Positions 1-6,576 of a stretch of DNA of 9,015 nucleotides are shown here, in pieces. The stretch spans positions 1 through 9,015 of the forward strand of contig CAJXOV010000065.1 in assembly GCA_913057815.1 (NCBI GenBank), in the 5' to 3' direction. This DNA comes from an uncultured Flavobacteriales bacterium (GTDB lineage: Bacteria > Bacteroidota > Bacteroidia > Flavobacteriales_D > Sanyastnellaceae). Position 1 is the first letter of the stretch, and the number at the start of each line of letters is the position of its first letter. The notes beneath the pieces are model-generated. The model did not search any database and had not been told where the DNA came from. It worked only from the letters and a program-made list of their open reading frames with translations. The position numbers and the translations under genes are program-made.

Positions 1-85
1 GAATGATGCTAAGGAGTCTTTTGTAGAAGATTTCGTTTCGGCTTGGACTAAGGTGATGAATTTAGATCGTTTTGATTTGAAGTAG
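1..85 (+). CDS. katG: Catalase-peroxidase KatG, C-terminal end only
   Basis: Only the last 27 codons are present (frame from base 2, stop TAG at 83-85). The visible tail contains FVEDFVSAWTKVMNLDRFDL, which closely matches the conserved C-terminus of bifunctional catalase-peroxidases (typically ...FVxDFVxAWxKVMNLDRFD). KatG is a heme enzyme that breaks down hydrogen peroxide; its catalytic residues lie upstream of this window and cannot be checked. The assignment rests on this short but distinctive tail. The setting supports it, since oxyR and a peroxiredoxin gene lie within 2 kb. A strong terminator follows 25 bases after the stop, so katG probably ends its own transcript. Confidence 0.87.
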   Translation, partial: NDAKESFVEDFVSAWTKVMNLDRFDLK

Positions 86-110
86 AAAATATCTCTAGTC
101 TAGAGAATTT

Positions 111-141
111 AATGGGGCTTGTTTGACAAGCCCCATTTTTT
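111..141 (+). terminator. Rho-independent terminator after katG
   Basis: A perfect 11-bp stem (111-121 pairs with 127-137, core GGGGCTTG/CAAGCCCC) has a 5-base loop and runs into a T tract at 136-141. It lies just downstream of the katG stop. Confidence 0.92.
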
Positions 142-267
142 AATAAAAAAATTTGATTAACGAAATTTGCTAGACAGGCACTTTTATTTTCAAATTGAAC
201 TAATTGGAACTATAATTGATAACTCATTCGAAGAATTACAATCTATCATTAGTAGAAAATATTAAAC

Positions 268-738
268 ATGAAAAAATTATTTTTAATCTTGGTGTTATTA
301 AGCACAGGAATCTCTTATTCTTTTAGTCAGGATTATAGTACTGCTGCAGGAATTAGAGGGGGTTTTTTTAATGGGTTTACGGTAAAACACTTTTTAAATG
401 AAAGTGCAGCAGCGGAGGGTATCTTGAGTTTTAGATATAGAGGGATTAGAATAACAGGGTTGTATGAAATTCATCAGGAAGCTTTTCAGGAAGAAAGGTT
501 GAAGTTTTATTATGGTGGAGGAGCTCATGTAGCCTTTTATAATGGATATAACTCTCGATGGACAGGATCAAGGAGTAATACTGCGGTCATCGGAATAGAC
601 GGAATTGTAGGGTTGGAATATACTTTGTCAGAGTTTCCAATTAATTTAGGATTAGATTGGAAACCTTATTTCAACTTAGTAGGCTACACAGGATTTGGTG
701 GAGATGGTGGAGCGCTTTCGATTAGATATGTTTTCTAG
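268..738 (+). CDS. Small outer-membrane beta-barrel protein, Bacteroidota type
   Basis: The 156-residue product has a signal peptide: Lys-Lys at residues 2-3, a hydrophobic core at 4-17 and a likely cut after SFS-20. The mature part alternates short hydrophobic and polar stretches rich in Gly, Tyr and Phe. It ends in IRYVF, an aromatic C-terminus of the kind recognised by the BAM assembly machinery. It resembles short Bacteroidota proteins with a VKHFLNE...GLYEIH...GLDWKPxFN...GGALSIRYVF pattern that I know from memory as uncharacterised putative outer-membrane proteins; the ligand or role is unknown. At about 135 mature residues it would form a barrel of roughly eight strands (inference). 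A possible -7 box, TATAATTG (one mismatch to TAnnTTTG), lies at 211-218 without a convincing -33 partner. It converges on oxyR with 11 bases between the stops and no terminator of its own. Confidence 0.82.
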   Translation: MKKLFLILVLLSTGISYSFSQDYSTAAGIRGGFFNGFTVKHFLNESAAAEGILSFRYRGIRITGLYEIHQEAFQEERLKFYYGGGAHVAFYNGYNSRWTGSRSNTAVIGIDGIVGLEYTLSEFPINLGLDWKPYFNLVGYTGFGGDGGALSIRYVF

Positions 739-749
739 CAATAAGTATT

Positions 750-1691
750 TCATTCAATCCCTATAATTGATAGGTCCTTGGCTTTGTGCTCAGTCGTTAT
801 TAGGAGAGGTGTTATTTCGCTAACGATTAATTCAGATAACAAATCTATAGTTCTTCGCTTAGCAAAAGGCCTGTGATAAATCATACTAATTTCTCGAACA
901 GGAAGAGGTTTTTCAAAGTGACGTGTTCTCTTTTGTTTCTCCTTGGCCATTAGATTAAAATACAATTCGGGAATGAGAGTGAATCCCCCAAATTTATCCG
1001 CTAGGTTAATAAGCGTATCAAAGGAGCTTCCTTTGAATGTTATATTATTAGGCTGGTTAGATTTTTCTTGAATATTACAAAGAGTAATGCTTTGGTTTCT
1101 AAAGCAGTTTCCTTCTTCAAGAAGCCATATTTTCTCATTTTTAATATCAGCAGAACTGAGAAATTTTTTCTCTTTACCATTTACGCCATAAACCATCATG
1201 GCTTCATAGTAAAGTATATTCTCTTCCAAGGTTTCATCATTTACGGGTGTCGCTAGTATTCCTGCATCTATTTTGTCTGCTTTTAGCTGTTCCTTTATTT
1301 CCACAGTGGTTACCTCAGAAATAACTATCTCTAATTGAGGATGTTTCTTAATAATTGAAGGTAGGATTAAAGGCAATAAAGAATTGGCTACAGTAGGAAT
1401 AACTCCAAGTCTGATTTTACCAGTTAACTCCGTGTTTTGATCAGGTTCTAGCTGGAATAATTCGCTTTGCAACGCTAGAATTTTCTTAGCCTTTAGTACG
1501 AATTTCAATCCTTCTTCAGTCGTTACCACCGGCTGTCTGGAGCGGTCAAAAAGAACTATTTTTAACTCTTCCTCTAACTTTTTAATCATAGAACTCAGGG
1601 TAGCTTGTGTAATATGACAAGTGTCGGCTGCTCTAGAAAATTGTTTCTGCTCGTGAACGGCTATGACGTACTCTAATTGTTGGAAATTCAT
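750..1691 (-). CDS. oxyR: OxyR, LysR-family hydrogen peroxide sensor and regulator
   Basis: The 313-residue LysR-type regulator has an N-terminal winged helix-turn-helix at about residues 1-60 (QFSRAADTCHITQATLSSMIKKLEEEL, shown in two parts: QFSRAADTCHITQ and ATLSSMIKKLEEEL). An effector domain covers about 92-295. The decisive feature is C196-FRNQSITL-C205 preceded by WLLEEGN: two cysteines nine apart in the same context as the redox pair C199/C208 of E. coli OxyR (LMLEDGHC...C). Peroxide would oxidise this pair to a disulfide and switch on target promoters. The gene is divergent from the peroxiredoxin operon, with katG nearby, both classic OxyR targets. The ATG at 1691 opens directly into the family-typical MNFQQLEYVIAV start. 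The C-terminus runs about ten residues beyond the usual end. Confidence 0.95.
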   Translation of the reverse strand: MNFQQLEYVIAVHEQKQFSRAADTCHITQATLSSMIKKLEEELKIVLFDRSRQPVVTTEEGLKFVLKAKKILALQSELFQLEPDQNTELTGKIRLGVIPTVANSLLPLILPSIIKKHPQLEIVISEVTTVEIKEQLKADKIDAGILATPVNDETLEENILYYEAMMVYGVNGKEKKFLSSADIKNEKIWLLEEGNCFRNQSITLCNIQEKSNQPNNITFKGSSFDTLINLADKFGGFTLIPELYFNLMAKEKQKRTRHFEKPLPVREISMIYHRPFAKRRTIDLLSELIVSEITPLLITTEHKAKDLSIIGIE

Positions 1692-1784
1692 TATTGGTAA
1701 AATCTATAACAATGTTAGTTAAAATTGATAATGCCTAAACCTAATAACTACTACTTTTGCCGAAAATTTTAAAAAAAGAAATCA
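1692..1784. promoter_or_regulatory. Divergent oxyR / ahpC control region
   Basis: These 93 bases separate two divergently transcribed genes, so both promoters and the OxyR operator should lie here (inference). Two weak dyads are visible: CTA-N9-TAG at 1704-1718 and CAAT-N10-ATTG at 1710-1727. Both are compatible with LysR-type T-N11-A half sites, but neither matches the E. coli OxyR consensus well. They lie upstream of the ahpC -7 element, where an activator would bind. Confidence 0.6.
1752..1759 (+). promoter_or_regulatory. Bacteroidota-type -7 promoter element for ahpC
   Basis: TACTTTTG matches the Bacteroidota sigma-ABfr -7 consensus TAnnTTTG at every fixed position. It ends 25 bases before the ahpC ATG, implying a short leader. 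No good -33 TTTG sits at the usual spacing; the nearest ATTG at 1724-1727 is about 24 bases away. That fits a promoter that needs an activator such as OxyR (inference). Confidence 0.55.
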
Positions 1785-2423
1785 ATGTCAATTGTAGGAA
1801 AAAAATTTCCAAGTCTAGAAGTGTCTGCCATGAACGAAATGGGTGATACTATCAAAGTAAACGTATTTGAAGAAGCTAAGAAAAACGGAAAGAAGGTGTT
1901 ACTTTTTTGGTACCCAAAGGATTTTACATTCGTTTGTCCTACTGAGCTTCACGCTTTTCAAGCAGCTTTAGGTGAATTCGAAAAAAGGAACACTATAGTT
2001 ATTGGAGCATCATGTGATACTCCAGAAGTACATTTTGCATGGTTAAATACGGCTAAAGATCAAGGAGGAATAGAAGGTGTAACATATAACCTTTTGGCAG
2101 ACTCTAATAGAAATCTTTCTTCTTTACTAGAGATCTTAGATATCCAAGAAGTAATATATGATGAAGATTTAGATGCTGAATTAGTAGTAGGAGACAGTGT
2201 CACTTACAGAGCTACTTATTTATTAGATGAAGAAGGTGTAGTATTCCATGAAGGAGTAAATCATATGCCAGTAGGTAGAAACGTAAATGAGTTTTTAAGA
2301 CTGATAGACGCTTTCACACATGTTCAGAAAAACGGAGAAGTATGTCCTGCTAACTGGGAAGAGGGAAAAACTGCTATGGCTGCAGATAGAAAAGGAACTG
2401 CTGAGTACCTTTCTATGAACTAA
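1785..2423 (+). CDS. ahpC: Typical 2-Cys peroxiredoxin (AhpC/TSA family)
   Basis: The 212-residue cytosolic thiol peroxidase reduces hydrogen peroxide and organic hydroperoxides. The peroxidatic Cys51 lies in PKDFTFVCPTE, with the conserved Pro and Thr of the active site. The resolving Cys187 lies in GEVCPANW near the C-terminus, as in typical two-cysteine homodimers. A further Cys77 sits in IGASCDTPEVHFAW. The region around residues 115-140 (ILDIQEVIYDEDLDAELVVG) is longer than in E. coli AhpC; from memory this insertion is usual in Bacteroidota homologues. Oxidised enzyme needs a reductant: no ahpF is visible, but a thioredoxin gene starts 14 bases downstream and is the obvious partner. The start is an ATG preceded by an A-rich leader, and expression is probably controlled by the divergent oxyR. 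Confidence 0.95.
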   Translation: MSIVGKKFPSLEVSAMNEMGDTIKVNVFEEAKKNGKKVLLFWYPKDFTFVCPTELHAFQAALGEFEKRNTIVIGASCDTPEVHFAWLNTAKDQGGIEGVTYNLLADSNRNLSSLLEILDIQEVIYDEDLDAELVVGDSVTYRATYLLDEEGVVFHEGVNHMPVGRNVNEFLRLIDAFTHVQKNGEVCPANWEEGKTAMAADRKGTAEYLSMN

Positions 2424-2437
2424 AATCGATTAAGCAA

Positions 2438-2752
2438 ATGTTTACAGAATTAACTGAAGATACGCTGAAAGCTACTATCGATTCGAATGAAACTGTTCTT
2501 GTGCAGTTTTCGGCAGGTTGGTGTGGGAACTGTAGAATAATGAAGCCTAAGTTTAAAAGAATGGCTACTGAGCATGAAAATGCTGAGTTTATTATGATAG
2601 ATGCAGAGAAGAATCCAGAAAGTAGAAAATTGGCCAATGTGGACAATCTACCGACATTTGCTGCTTTCAGAAATGGAGAGTTAGTAAGGCAGATCCAAAC
2701 TAATAAGGTTGATGTTTTAAAAGAATTTGTAGATGAGATTACCAGTAATTAA
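2438..2752 (+). CDS. Thioredoxin family protein with WCGNC active site
   Basis: The 104-residue protein is a single thioredoxin fold without a signal peptide, so cytosolic. The active site is W28-C29-G30-N31-C32 in place of the usual WCGPC. The preceding VQFSAGW strand is conserved, the cis-proline is P72 in NLPTF, and the GELV motif follows at about 80-83. Pro is replaced by Asn between the cysteines, and this residue influences redox potential and pKa in thioredoxins. The gene lies 14 bases behind the peroxiredoxin gene, so the most likely job is to reduce that peroxiredoxin (inference). Its 3' end is overlapped by the next gene. Confidence 0.92.
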   Translation: MFTELTEDTLKATIDSNETVLVQFSAGWCGNCRIMKPKFKRMATEHENAEFIMIDAEKNPESRKLANVDNLPTFAAFRNGELVRQIQTNKVDVLKEFVDEITSN

Positions 2753-2990
2753 ACACATTAATTCCTTTATTAAGGAAAACGACCAGGACTATGTTCTTGA
2801 AACGATAGAGGTTTTAGAACACCTAACAGATTCGTCCGCTATAAAAGATGAAGAATTAGATGTGATAGGAGAATTGCTCTCCAATATGTATGGAGCCCTA
2901 GAGGTGAACACAGCTGTAAAAGAAGGGAAACCTGAAAAAGAGGCTATGAATGAGTTTATGAAAAGAGTTACAGGATCCATCCATAAATAG
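2733..2990 (+). CDS. Small conserved Bacteroidota protein, DUF6952-like
   Basis: This 85-residue protein is acidic and mostly helical in appearance, with no signal peptide, membrane segment or cysteine. It opens with MRLPVIKHINSFI and contains DEELDVIGELLSNMYGALEV and FMKRVTGSI. It resembles the small DUF6952 family as I recall it from Bacteroidota next to peroxiredoxin and thioredoxin genes; no function is established to my knowledge. The ATG lies 20 bases inside the thioredoxin gene in another frame, which suggests translational coupling. The conserved-looking MRLPVI start supports this position. Position in the operon suggests a role linked to thiol peroxide defence (inference). A terminator follows within 20 bases. 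Confidence 0.85.
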   Translation: MRLPVIKHINSFIKENDQDYVLETIEVLEHLTDSSAIKDEELDVIGELLSNMYGALEVNTAVKEGKPEKEAMNEFMKRVTGSIHK

Positions 2991-3009
2991 TTAATTCTAA
3001 TAGAATTTA

Positions 3010-3048
3010 AAAAGCGCATTTTTGTCTAATCAAAATGCGTTTTTTTTT
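3010..3048. terminator. Bidirectional terminator between convergent operons
   Basis: GCGCATTTTTG at 3014-3024 pairs with CAAAATGCGT at 3031-3040, with one bulged T and a 6-base loop. A run of nine T follows on the plus strand (3040-3048). On the minus strand the same hairpin is followed by a five-T run, so it can also end the operon coming from the right, whose last stop codon is at 3061-3063. Confidence 0.85.
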
Positions 3049-3060
3049 GTGTGAATTTTT

Positions 3061-3603
3061 CTAAGATGAAGCTTTCATTGCCTGAACTAAATGCCTTTCG
3101 TTATGATAGATAACTACCCTGAATGTGTCACCTAGTCTAAGTTTGATCCATTTAGATATAGAAATTGAAGTTTTGGTTTTAGTTAAATTTACTAACCTGG
3201 CTTTGTCTAATAACTCTAAGGTTGTTTTCTGTTGAGAGATAAACTTATCTAATACAGATTTGTCAAGTGAACTTCCTTTTGGATTCATTGAGCTAAGAGT
3301 TTTCATTGAGTTGAGTTTCTCTCTGTATTTCATCATATTTGAGAAGTAATTTCCGAGCCAATTGCTTTTAAATACAGCTACTTTGTTCAATTCTGAATTT
3401 GAAATTCGACTGTTTATTTCAGGCATGTAAAAATCTCCATATCTATTCAGGTGTTCTATACATTCGAGAGAACTCCAGCTTTCTGGAGATGATTTTCTAT
3501 TTAATTCTTCTACCGATTTATTTTTTAAATTTTCGGCTATGTTTAAATTCTTTCTGGTCAATTCCACCAGATCTGAGATTAGTTTTTCTGAATTGAATTT
3601 CAT
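3061..3603 (-). CDS. DinB-like (DinB_2) metal-binding four-helix protein
   Basis: This is a DinB/YfiT-like four-helix bundle protein of 180 residues from the chosen ATG at 3603. Its marks are the first-helix motif PESWSSLECIEHLNRY with a candidate metal ligand His51, and HNERH near the C-terminus with His167 and His171. That three-histidine pattern is characteristic of the superfamily, which includes thiol-dependent transferases and many uncharacterised proteins; the substrate here is unknown. The frame stays open to an ATG at 3651, which would add 16 residues. I prefer 3603 because the domain normally begins within a few residues of its first helix (MKFNSEKLISDLVEL). It follows the Crp/Fnr gene on the same strand and is the last gene of the operon. 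Confidence 0.8.
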   Translation of the reverse strand: MKFNSEKLISDLVELTRKNLNIAENLKNKSVEELNRKSSPESWSSLECIEHLNRYGDFYMPEINSRISNSELNKVAVFKSNWLGNYFSNMMKYREKLNSMKTLSSMNPKGSSLDKSVLDKFISQQKTTLELLDKARLVNLTKTKTSISISKWIKLRLGDTFRVVIYHNERHLVQAMKASS

Positions 3604-3660
3604 GGCTTCAGGTTTTTTTACAAATTTCAGCGTTGCAATGCCTAAAAACATTGATTGAAG

Positions 3661-4197
3661 TCAAGACTTTTTTAAACGCGAAAGTGTTTCAGGACTCATT
3701 CGAAGGTAACAGGCTATGTATTTATTAGGGATTTCCTGGAATAACTGAGGACTTCTGGCTAAAACTCGTTTATACCTTTCTAGAGGTGAAGAAGTAAGAA
3801 TGTCTCTTTCTCGCTCTAGCTGCTGATATACCAGTTGTTCAATAATAACAAGCCATAGCTGGAGGTGGTTAGCCGAACTATTTATAAAGCTCATAAATGT
3901 AGCCTTAGATATAGATTTCAACTCCGTTTTCTTCAGAGCCTGAATGTAGAGATCAGATGGTTTTTCTGAGATGTATGAATCTAGAGAAGCCAATATATTA
4001 TCCTGATAACCAAACCGAATGGTGTGTTCCTCAAACTCTTCTACCACATACACTCTAAGACTCCCAGAAGTGACTAAATAAATATTAGTGTCCACGCTTC
4101 CTTTTACTTTTAAATATTCATTCCGTTCTAAGATGATGTCTTTTTCCCAGAGGTTTTGAGAGGAGAGGAGTTCTATGATCGTTTGAATTGGGTTCAA
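3661..4197 (-). CDS. Crp/Fnr-family transcriptional regulator (TTG start)
   Basis: The 178-residue protein has a cyclic-nucleotide-binding-like jelly roll at about residues 15-100 (RNEYLKVKGSVDTNIYLVTS followed by GSLRVYV), a dimerisation helix at about 110-135, and a compact C-terminal helix-turn-helix at about 140-178. The recognition helix MSPETLSRLKKS forms the very end, an arrangement common in Bacteroidota. The phosphate-binding cassette of true cAMP receptors (GE...RxAT/S) is not recognisable, and there is no Fnr-type cysteine cluster (only Cys163), so the ligand is unknown. The start codon is TTG: no ATG or GTG fits, since the frame upstream reads through the previous stop without one and the next Met is residue 102. 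The gene lies 34 bases after DUF3050 in the same direction and may autoregulate the operon (inference). Confidence 0.88.
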   Translation of the reverse strand: MNPIQTIIELLSSQNLWEKDIILERNEYLKVKGSVDTNIYLVTSGSLRVYVVEEFEEHTIRFGYQDNILASLDSYISEKPSDLYIQALKKTELKSISKATFMSFINSSANHLQLWLVIIEQLVYQQLERERDILTSSPLERYKRVLARSPQLFQEIPNKYIACYLRMSPETLSRLKKS

Positions 4198-4231
4198 CTT
4201 AACTTTGAATCTAGCCCAAAAGTAAATTCCT

Positions 4232-5017
4232 TTAGGAATAAAGAACTTGATTGGATGAAATTATTTTCGAACTTACAGAATCCCAAAGCTGAATTCTGGC
4301 CTGTAATGATTTCTTGGCTATCCTTTCTACCTCACTCCATTTTTCAGAATCATTTCCGCATAGCTCTACTATCATTTTTAATGAAAGTGGACCGTGTTCA
4401 TCTCCATCCAGCTCTATGTGCCTTTCTAAGTAATAATTAAACTTGGTGAACTGACTGTTGTCTGGGTCTGCTTTTTTAAGAATTTCTATAAACATATCTG
4501 GAATGATGTCTTCTCTTCCAAATGTAAATGCAGAGGCTATACTATGAGCTTTTCCGGTTTTTATGACATCAAAAGTGAATCTTGTAAAATCTAATATGGA
4601 GTTGAAATCAGAAAGAGAATCTAAACTTTCTAGTACACTTTTTCCAGAGGTTAAATCAGCAGTAAATTGGTTAATCTTAGTGGTGTCTGCGCCCATTTCA
4701 TGCATGGCGTCTAAATACATCTCAAAATGACTTTTAGGCTCACCCAGTTCGTTGATATCAGATTCTTCTCCATGAACGATTTCATTAATGAATCTAGCAG
4801 TTAATGAATTCTTTACGGGCATCCAAGGTACTGAGATGCAGGTTAAATCACGTTGCAATGCCTTTAATAAAGACATAAAGTCCCAAACAGCAAAGACATG
4901 ACCAGACATGAAGGTTTTTACATCTTCTATATCTGATAAATGAGTGTAAATCTTATGAGATCTTAATGCTTCTCTTAGCGGAGCTAATTCTGAGGTGATT
5001 CTTTCTATTTCTGTCAT
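4232..5017 (-). CDS. DUF3050 protein, heme-oxygenase-like fold
   Basis: The 261-residue cytosolic protein belongs to DUF3050, which is uncharacterised. Conserved stretches are [17 protein letters not shown] (about 36-52), EIVHGEESD (79-87), [10 protein letters not shown] (96-105), [13 protein letters not shown] (164-176) and [15 protein letters not shown] (198-212). It looks all-helical, as expected for a heme oxygenase/TenA-like bundle. E79-x2-H82, E169 and H200-x3-D204-x3-H208 resemble the ligand layout of heme-oxygenase-like diiron oxidases (E-x2-H...E...H-x3-D-x2-H in UndA). That makes a metal-dependent oxygenase plausible but unproven. The start ATG at 5017 begins 39 bases after the photolyase stop, within the same operon. 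Confidence 0.85.
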   Translation of the reverse strand: MTEIERITSELAPLREALRSHKIYTHLSDIEDVKTFMSGHVFAVWDFMSLLKALQRDLTCISVPWMPVKNSLTARFINEIVHGEESDINELGEPKSHFEMYLDAMHEMGADTTKINQFTADLTSGKSVLESLDSLSDFNSILDFTRFTFDVIKTGKAHSIASAFTFGREDIIPDMFIEILKKADPDNSQFTKFNYYLERHIELDGDEHGPLSLKMIVELCGNDSEKWSEVERIAKKSLQARIQLWDSVSSKIISSNQVLYS

Positions 5018-5056
5018 TTCAGCATGTAAAATTAAAGTAATTAAGCTGTAATTATA

Positions 5057-6574
5057 TCATAATTTGGTCAAGAATTCCTCACCATTCTGAATATGTTTGT
5101 TCCTCTTTTCTTCATCCATTTTATCAAAGGTTCTAACAAGCATTCCTAGTCTAGGGTTTTTTAAGAAAAAATCTCTGTGTACGTGCATGAACCTCCAGAA
5201 AAGACCATCCCACGTTTTTTGCCAGTCTCCTTTTTTATAATTACTCATTTTCATAAGGTAATTACTGCCGCTGATGTATGGTTTGGTAGCCATGAGACCA
5301 CCATCGGCAAATTGGCTCATACCATATACATTGGTTACCATCACCCAATCATAAGCATCTATGTACATTTCCATGAACCATTTATACACTTCATCAGGAT
5401 GAAACTCACAAAGCACCATGAAGTTTCCTAATACCATTAACCGCTCTATGTGATGATTGTAGCCAGTTTTTAAGAGTTTTTTTATCGTATCGTCTATGGG
5501 AGGAATGCCTGTAGTTCCATCATAAAATGATTTTGGAATCTTCCTTTCAAATCCCCAGAAATTAGTCGTTCTTTCTTTAGAACCAGAAGCTTCATAAACT
5601 CCTCTAATGAACTCTCTCCAGCCCATAATTTGTCTTACAAAGCCTTCTAAAGAATTCAGTGGAACATTGTTCTCTTTTCCGAATTTCATAGCTTCATCCA
5701 AAACAAACTCAGGAGTGAGAAGTCCCACATTCATCATAGGAGTGAGCACACTATGATTCAATATATTCTCTCCAGAAACTATAGCATCTTCATAGGGCCC
5801 AAATTCATGAAAACGATTTTCAAAGAACTGCTGAAGCCATTCCTTAGAGTTCTTGAAATCTGCAGGATAAAGTGGGAGCGGAGTGAGTTCTCCATAATTA
5901 TCAGGAAAGTGTTTTTCGACATAAGCACAAGCCTCAATGTAAAACTCATTTTGATCTGGAAAGTGAACAGGTGGTGGGTTCTTTTTAGCTGGATATTTCT
6001 TTCTGTTATCCACGTCATATGTCCATTTGCCTCCTTCAGGCTGCCCATCTCCACTAATTAGAATGTCTCTTTTCTTACGCTCCTCAGTGTAAAATTTAGT
6101 TTGGTAGAACTTCTTTTTATCTGGTTTGAAAAACGAGGCGTTTTCATCTTTACCATTCAGAAAGAGAGGACTTTTTAAGAAATTGAGCTCTATTTCAGAT
6201 TCAGCGCATTTTTCTTTCATTCTGCGCTCTAGGTAATTATCAGTTGGGTCTATAACATTTAATGCTGTTATCCCTTCTCCTTTCAAAGCTAGAATCAAAG
6301 CACGAACATCTGCCAGCTCATCCTTGGAATCGATATACCTTACTGTTTTGCTGTTTTGCCTCAAGAATGATTCATAAAACTTCATACTGGCTCTATGAAA
6401 TGCCAGTTTCTGCTTGTGGAATTTATACTGACTAAAAAATAAGTGTTCCTCAATCAGGATGAATTCTCCCTTCATTTCTAGAAGAGGGGAAACTTCAAAT
6501 AATTGATGGGGGAAAATGAGGTTGATGAGTTGCACTTCAAAAAGTTTAAAGCAAAGATGCTGTTCTAATTTCAC
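5057..6574 (-). CDS. CryB/(6-4)-type bacterial photolyase-cryptochrome lacking the Fe-S cysteines
   Basis: This flavoprotein of up to 505 residues belongs to the bacterial cryptochrome/(6-4) photolyase group (FeS-BCP). An N-terminal Rossmann-type antenna domain begins at INLIFPHQLFE (17-27). The FAD-binding helical domain includes GFVRQIMGWREFIRGVY (311-327), NHHIERLMVLGNF (373-385) and NVYGMSQFADGG (415-426). His374-His375 align with the pair containing catalytic H366 of Agrobacterium PhrB, and W399 with PhrB W390. The four PhrB cluster ligands (C350, C438, C441, C454) are missing: the matching places are P359, K447 and D450, and the loop carrying the fourth Cys is shortened by about ten residues (alignment by eye from memory). 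The only open starts are GTG: at 6574 (used here) or at 6535, which better fits the usual N-terminus just before the first strand. It follows the DUF2256 gene by 2 bases. Confidence 0.9.
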   Translation of the reverse strand: MKLEQHLCFKLFEVQLINLIFPHQLFEVSPLLEMKGEFILIEEHLFFSQYKFHKQKLAFHRASMKFYESFLRQNSKTVRYIDSKDELADVRALILALKGEGITALNVIDPTDNYLERRMKEKCAESEIELNFLKSPLFLNGKDENASFFKPDKKKFYQTKFYTEERKKRDILISGDGQPEGGKWTYDVDNRKKYPAKKNPPPVHFPDQNEFYIEACAYVEKHFPDNYGELTPLPLYPADFKNSKEWLQQFFENRFHEFGPYEDAIVSGENILNHSVLTPMMNVGLLTPEFVLDEAMKFGKENNVPLNSLEGFVRQIMGWREFIRGVYEASGSKERTTNFWGFERKIPKSFYDGTTGIPPIDDTIKKLLKTGYNHHIERLMVLGNFMVLCEFHPDEVYKWFMEMYIDAYDWVMVTNVYGMSQFADGGLMATKPYISGSNYLMKMSNYKKGDWQKTWDGLFWRFMHVHRDFFLKNPRLGMLVRTFDKMDEEKRNKHIQNGEEFLTKL

Positions 6575-6576
6575 GT

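Noticed and set aside
210..772. Identical 12-mer CTATAATTGATA at 210-221 and 761-772, flanking the barrel gene
   Set aside because: It is AT-rich and short; the second copy encodes the conserved-frame end of OxyR. No target-site or mobile-element structure surrounds either copy.
760..774. CCTAT-aattg-ATAGG inverted repeat between the convergent barrel and oxyR genes
   Set aside because: A 5-bp AT-rich stem with no T tract, inside the oxyR coding region, is too weak to call a terminator.
1068..1256. Plus-strand open frame inside oxyR
   Set aside because: It lies wholly antisense to oxyR, has no family resemblance and is of low-complexity hydrophobic composition.
2413..3019. Two minus-strand open frames (2413-2646, 2789-3019)
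   Set aside because: They are antisense to the thioredoxin and DUF6952-like genes, which have clear protein signatures.
4157..4180. Direct purine-rich run (GAGAGGAGAGGAG) as a repeat or binding site
   Set aside because: It encodes the N-terminal helix of the Crp/Fnr protein on the other strand and is not repeated elsewhere.
3399..4440. Plus-strand open frames at 3399-3596 and 4156-4440
   Set aside because: They are antisense to the DinB-like, Crp/Fnr and DUF3050 genes and resemble no known protein.
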